From Streptomyces alanosinicus (GTDB lineage Bacteria; Actinomycetota; Actinomycetes; Streptomycetales; Streptomycetaceae), in NCBI RefSeq assembly GCF_014650595.1, contig NZ_BMVG01000001.1, positions 558,001-622,000 on the forward strand: a stretch of 64,000 bases of DNA. Direction: 5' to 3'. The translations under genes were made by a program, and so were the position numbers. The notes under the pieces were generated by a model, which was given only the letters and a program-made list of their open reading frames with translations, had not been told where the DNA came from and made no database searches. The first letter of the stretch is position 1; each line of letters begins with the position of its first letter. Positions 61,109 through 64,000 of this stretch are shown in pieces.

Positions 61109-62506
61109 ATGCCGCGCAGAGCCGTCGTCATCGGTGCCGGACTGGCCGGCATGCTGGCCGCCGCGGCGCTGTCCGCCTCCGTGGAGGAGGTGATCGTGCT
61201 GGAGCGCGACGACCTGCCCGACGGTCCCCAGCACCGCCGCGGGCTCCCGCAGGGGCGTCATGCTCATCTCCTCATGGCCGGTGGCCTGGCCGCCATGGAC
61301 GATCTGGTGCCCGGAACGTGCATGCGCGAGCGGCTGCTTGCCGCCGGCGCCCACGAAGTCGCCCTCGGCCAGGGCCTGGTGGCCCTCACCCCGGAAGGCT
61401 GGTTCCGCCGCTGGCGGCACGAAGGGCCCCGCATGCTCACCTGCAGCCGGGCGCTGCTGGACTGGGTCGTACGGGCCACGGTCCTGGCCGGCACGGACGT
61501 GCGGATACAGCAGGCACAGGCACTCGAACTGACCGGGGACGTCAGCCGCGTTCGGGGCGTACGCGTATCGACGCCTGACGGCGAGCGTGAGCTTGAGGCC
61601 GACTTCGTGGTCGACGCGAGCGGGCGGGGGTCCCGGGTCCTGAAGTGGCTGAAAGAACTGGGTCTTTCGGACATCCGGGAAAAGACCGTGGACGCCGGTC
61701 TCGTCAATGCCACCCGCATCTACCGCAGGCCCGCCGGGGCCGAGCAGTTTCCGGTGACGCTCGTGCAGGCCGACCCCTACGGAGGGCGGCCGGGGCGCAG
61801 CGGGATGGTCCTGCCCATCGAGGGCGACCGCTGGATGGTGAGCCTCGCCGGCACCCGGGGCAGCGAACCGCCGACCGACCCCGAGGGCTTCCTGCGCTAC
61901 ACACTCGACCTTCCCGACCCCATCGTCGGCCGGCTGATCTCCGGCGCCGAGCCCCTCACCGAGGTGCGCGTCAGCCGCAGCACCAGCAACGTACGGCGCT
62001 ACCTGGAGAAGGCCCGCCGCTGGCCCGACGGATTCGTCGTCCTCGGTGACGCGGTGGCCACGTTCAACCCGGCCTACGGGCAGGGCATGTCGGTGGCCGC
62101 GCTCGGCGCCGACGTGCTGAGCGCGGAACTGCGGCGCGGCGGTGTCGACGCGCCGGGGCTGGCACGCCGGGTGCAGCGAGGGGTCGCCCGGTCGGTCTCG
62201 GCGGCCTGGGCGATGGCCGTGGGCCAGGACGTCTGGTTCCCGCAGGTGCGGGGCGCGAGGCCGGGCGTCGCGGATCACCTCGTCGCCCGGTACTCACGCC
62301 GCATGACGAAGGCGGCCACCGGCTCCTACCGAGCGGCGACCGCCGTCTGGGACGTGACGAGCCTTGCGACGGGTCCGTCCCGTCTGCTGCGTCCGGACGC
62401 CATGCTCGCGGCCCTGACCGGCCCGCTTCTGCCGGCCCTGCCGGAACCGCCGCTGACGGCACAGGAGTGGCGCATCGTGCGGGAGCTGGACCGCACGCGG
62501 GGGTGA
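61109..62506 (+). CDS. FAD-dependent oxidoreductase (phenol-hydroxylase-like fold)
   Basis: A 465-residue flavoprotein. The dinucleotide motif is VVIGAGLAGMLAAAAL (Gly9-x-Gly11-x-x-Gly14), ending in VLERDD. The second FAD motif is VVLGDAVATFNPAYGQGMSV. VDASGRGSR between them is typical of group A flavin monooxygenase-like and geranylgeranyl-reductase-like enzymes. The substrate is unknown. The start ATG at 61109 is chosen because GAGGAGCCCC precedes it; an upstream ATG at 61043 would overlap the previous gene. It is known as a companion of MAB_1171c genes in some Streptomyces clusters (from memory). Confidence 0.87.
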   Translation: MPRRAVVIGAGLAGMLAAAALSASVEEVIVLERDDLPDGPQHRRGLPQGRHAHLLMAGGLAAMDDLVPGTCMRERLLAAGAHEVALGQGLVALTPEGWFRRWRHEGPRMLTCSRALLDWVVRATVLAGTDVRIQQAQALELTGDVSRVRGVRVSTPDGERELEADFVVDASGRGSRVLKWLKELGLSDIREKTVDAGLVNATRIYRRPAGAEQFPVTLVQADPYGGRPGRSGMVLPIEGDRWMVSLAGTRGSEPPTDPEGFLRYTLDLPDPIVGRLISGAEPLTEVRVSRSTSNVRRYLEKARRWPDGFVVLGDAVATFNPAYGQGMSVAALGADVLSAELRRGGVDAPGLARRVQRGVARSVSAAWAMAVGQDVWFPQVRGARPGVADHLVARYSRRMTKAATGSYRAATAVWDVTSLATGPSRLLRPDAMLAALTGPLLPALPEPPLTAQEWRIVRELDRTRG

Positions 62507-62514
62507 CGACCCGG

Positions 62515-63363
62515 TCAGCCCGCGAACGCCGGCTGAGCGACGCCCTGGCCGGCGCCCGGTACCACCAGCAGCGAGCCCGCCACCGGGTGCGGCGCCGTGA
62601 GCCCCGTACAAGCCGTCGTGACATACAGGTCGGTCAAGCCGGCGCCGCCGAACGCGCAGGCCGTCGTCCGTCGCGTCGGCAGGCTGATCACCCGGTCCAG
62701 CTCGCCGCCCGGCGTGTAGCGGCGCACCGCTCCCCCGTCCCACAGCGCCACCCACACACAGCCCTCCGCGTCGACCGTCAGGCCGTCCGGGAAGCCCGCG
62801 CCCCGCTCGATCTCCACGAACGGGCGGCGGCCCCGGACCCGTTCGCCGTCGTAATCGAAGACGTCCACCCGGCGGGTCGGGGTGTCCGCGTAGTACATCA
62901 GCCGGCCGTCGGGGCTCCAGCCCGTGCCGTTGCTGACCGTGACGTCGGACAGGACCGGCTGTGCCCCGCCGTCGCCGGTCAGCCGGGTCAGCGTGCCGCC
63001 GCCCGGCGCCTCGTCGTAGCGCATCGTTCCCGCCCACAGCGAGCCGTCGGGCGCCACGGCGGCGTCGTTCGCGCGGCGGCCCGCGACCGGTTCGTGGTGC
63101 AGCCAGCGGAAGGTGTCGTCGGGGTCCAGCAGGCCCACGCCGTCCCGGAGGTTGAGGACCAGGCCGCCGCCCTCGCGGGGCTTGGCCGCGCCCACGTGCT
63201 GCTCCGTGGTGCGCACCGAACGCCGGCCCGTGGCGGGGTCGTAGGTGTGCACGCGCATGCCCAGGATGTCGAGCCAGATCAGCCGGCCCCTCGCCGGGTC
63301 CCAGGTCGGGCCCTCGCCGAGCGCCGCCGACGCCCGTACCGCGACCTCGTAGCCGCCGCTCAC
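62515..63363 (-). CDS. SMP-30/gluconolactonase/LRE-family protein
   Basis: A 282-residue six-bladed beta-propeller lactonase. Metal-site and family text: ALGEGPTWDPARGRLIWLDI (metal Glu), GRRANDAAVAPDGSLWAGTM (Asn), VSNGTGWSPDGRLMYYADT (Asn) and GFPDGLTVDAEGCVWVALWDGG (Asp). It hydrolyses sugar lactones to aldonic acids. The GTG at 63363 overlaps the stop of the IclR gene (4 bases), so the pair is an operon. Aldonic acids are the substrates of the dehydratase encoded at 38078, so a link is possible, though the two loci are 23 kb apart. Confidence 0.92.
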   Translation of the reverse strand: MSGGYEVAVRASAALGEGPTWDPARGRLIWLDILGMRVHTYDPATGRRSVRTTEQHVGAAKPREGGGLVLNLRDGVGLLDPDDTFRWLHHEPVAGRRANDAAVAPDGSLWAGTMRYDEAPGGGTLTRLTGDGGAQPVLSDVTVSNGTGWSPDGRLMYYADTPTRRVDVFDYDGERVRGRRPFVEIERGAGFPDGLTVDAEGCVWVALWDGGAVRRYTPGGELDRVISLPTRRTTACAFGGAGLTDLYVTTACTGLTAPHPVAGSLLVVPGAGQGVAQPAFAG

Positions 63364-64000
63364 ACCGCGCTCCGGTGGCCCAGCCGCTCGGACAGCTCCA
63401 CCGCGCCCTTGGCCGCCAGCTGCTCCAGCTCGGCCCGGCGCTCCTCGCTCCAGCGGATCATGGGGACCGAGATGGAGAGGGCGGCGACGACCTGGCCGGT
63501 GCGGTCGCGGACCGGGGCGGCCACACAGCTGACGTCCGGGTTGGACTCGCGGTTCTCCACCGCGATGCCGCGGCGCCGGATCTCCGCCAGGGCCTCGCGC
63601 AGCACGGCGGGGTCGGTGATGCTGTTGGGGGTCATCGCGGTCAGCTCGGCGTCGTCCGGGATCCGGGCCGTCAGCTCCTGCTCCGGCAGCGCGGCCAGCA
63701 GCATCTTGCCGACCGAGGTGCAGTGGGCCGGCAGCCGGCGGCCGGCGGCGGAGACCATGCGCACGGCGTGGGTGGAGTCGACCTTGGCGATGTAGATGAC
63801 GTCGGTGCCTTCGAGGATCGCCACATGGACGGTCTCGTCGCAGGTCTCGGCGACCGAGCGGGCCACCTGCTGGCCCTCGGCGGCCAGATCGAGCTGCTCG
63901 GCGTAGCGGCTGCCGAGCTGGTACGGGCGTACGCCGAGCCGGTAGCGTCCGGGCTGGCCCGGTACCGGCGCGATGTACGAGCGTGCGGCGAGCGTGGTGA
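63360..64000 (-). CDS. IclR-family transcriptional regulator, 5' end outside window
   Basis: At least 213 residues are visible and the N-terminal helix-turn-helix is cut by the right edge. The visible part includes the end of the DNA-binding domain (GRYRLGVRPYQLGSRYAEQL) and the whole IclR effector domain: HVAILEGTDVIYIAKVDSTH, RLPAHCTSVGKMLLAALP and RGIAVENRESNPDVSCVAAP. The conserved Cys/His pocket (LPAHCTSVGK) is present. It overlaps the lactonase gene by four bases and probably controls it in response to a sugar acid. The frame continues to base 64000 without a start. Confidence 0.92.
   Translation of the reverse strand, partial: TTLAARSYIAPVPGQPGRYRLGVRPYQLGSRYAEQLDLAAEGQQVARSVAETCDETVHVAILEGTDVIYIAKVDSTHAVRMVSAAGRRLPAHCTSVGKMLLAALPEQELTARIPDDAELTAMTPNSITDPAVLREALAEIRRRGIAVENRESNPDVSCVAAPVRDRTGQVVAALSISVPMIRWSEERRAELEQLAAKGAVELSERLGHRSAV

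Overview
The window is high-GC actinobacterial chromosome, almost certainly Streptomyces. The codon usage is strongly G/C in third position, many starts are GTG, and many genes have a TANNNT box 7-9 bases before the start (leaderless type). The core is the type II fatty-acid synthase locus fasR-fabD-fabH-acpP-fabF, whose order matches the known Streptomyces coelicolor locus. No tRNA, rRNA, CRISPR, insertion sequence or prophage was seen.

Layout. (1) 1-6578: a Ter-type stress cluster on the minus strand, with a CitE-like lyase cut by the window edge, three TerD proteins, a TerA-like protein and a DUF475 membrane protein, followed by a two-Cys peroxiredoxin and a DUF3052 protein. (2) 6959-18179: homodimeric pyruvate dehydrogenase E1 (aceE), a DHA2 drug exporter with a divergent TetR regulator, a DUF1023 hydrolase, a DUF4429/SHOCT protein, a MerR-aldo/keto reductase pair, a GNAT enzyme, a serine hydrolase and a pirin. 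(3) 18267-23803: the fatty-acid operon and a DUF3145 protein. aceE and this operon lie near each other, but acetyl-CoA supply as the reason is only inference. (4) 24070-37876: mixed accessory metabolism and regulation, including an SGNH lipoprotein, mutarotase, GH3 beta-glucosidase with divergent TetR, a dehydrogenase-RidA fusion with divergent LysR, MarR with a divergent quinone/enone-type reductase, Ohr, and an SCO2400-type zinc-ribbon membrane protein.

(5) 38078-46529: a sugar or sugar-acid uptake and catabolism region. It has an enolase-superfamily sugar-acid dehydratase, a zinc dehydrogenase, an unrecognised TIM-barrel-like protein, a complete ChvE/MmsA/MmsB monosaccharide ABC transporter and a Tat-exported mutarotase. 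A nearly identical 14-base operator-like sequence precedes both transcription units. A GH35 beta-galactosidase (53040-55991) and an IclR/SMP-30 lactonase pair at the right edge (62515-64000) could feed the same chemistry. (6) 46610-55991: an aminotransferase with a long proline-rich tail, a three-gene HTTM membrane operon, a WhiJ-type regulatory triad (HATPase, XRE/DUF5753, DUF397), a secreted DUF4360 protein, an Rrf2 regulator and GH35.

(7) 56136-62506 is the strongest candidate for an undescribed system. It contains two tandem cassettes, each an ImmA/IrrE-like HExxH protease translationally coupled to a seven-helix MAB_1171c/DUF6545 protein. A third seven-helix paralogue and an FAD-dependent oxidoreductase follow. 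The motif DLDTYY is kept in all three membrane proteins. Non-coding signals of note are a 182-bp inverted repeat at 9708-9889, two related repeat copies at other convergent gene ends, hairpins flanking acpP, and several clean palindromic operators.
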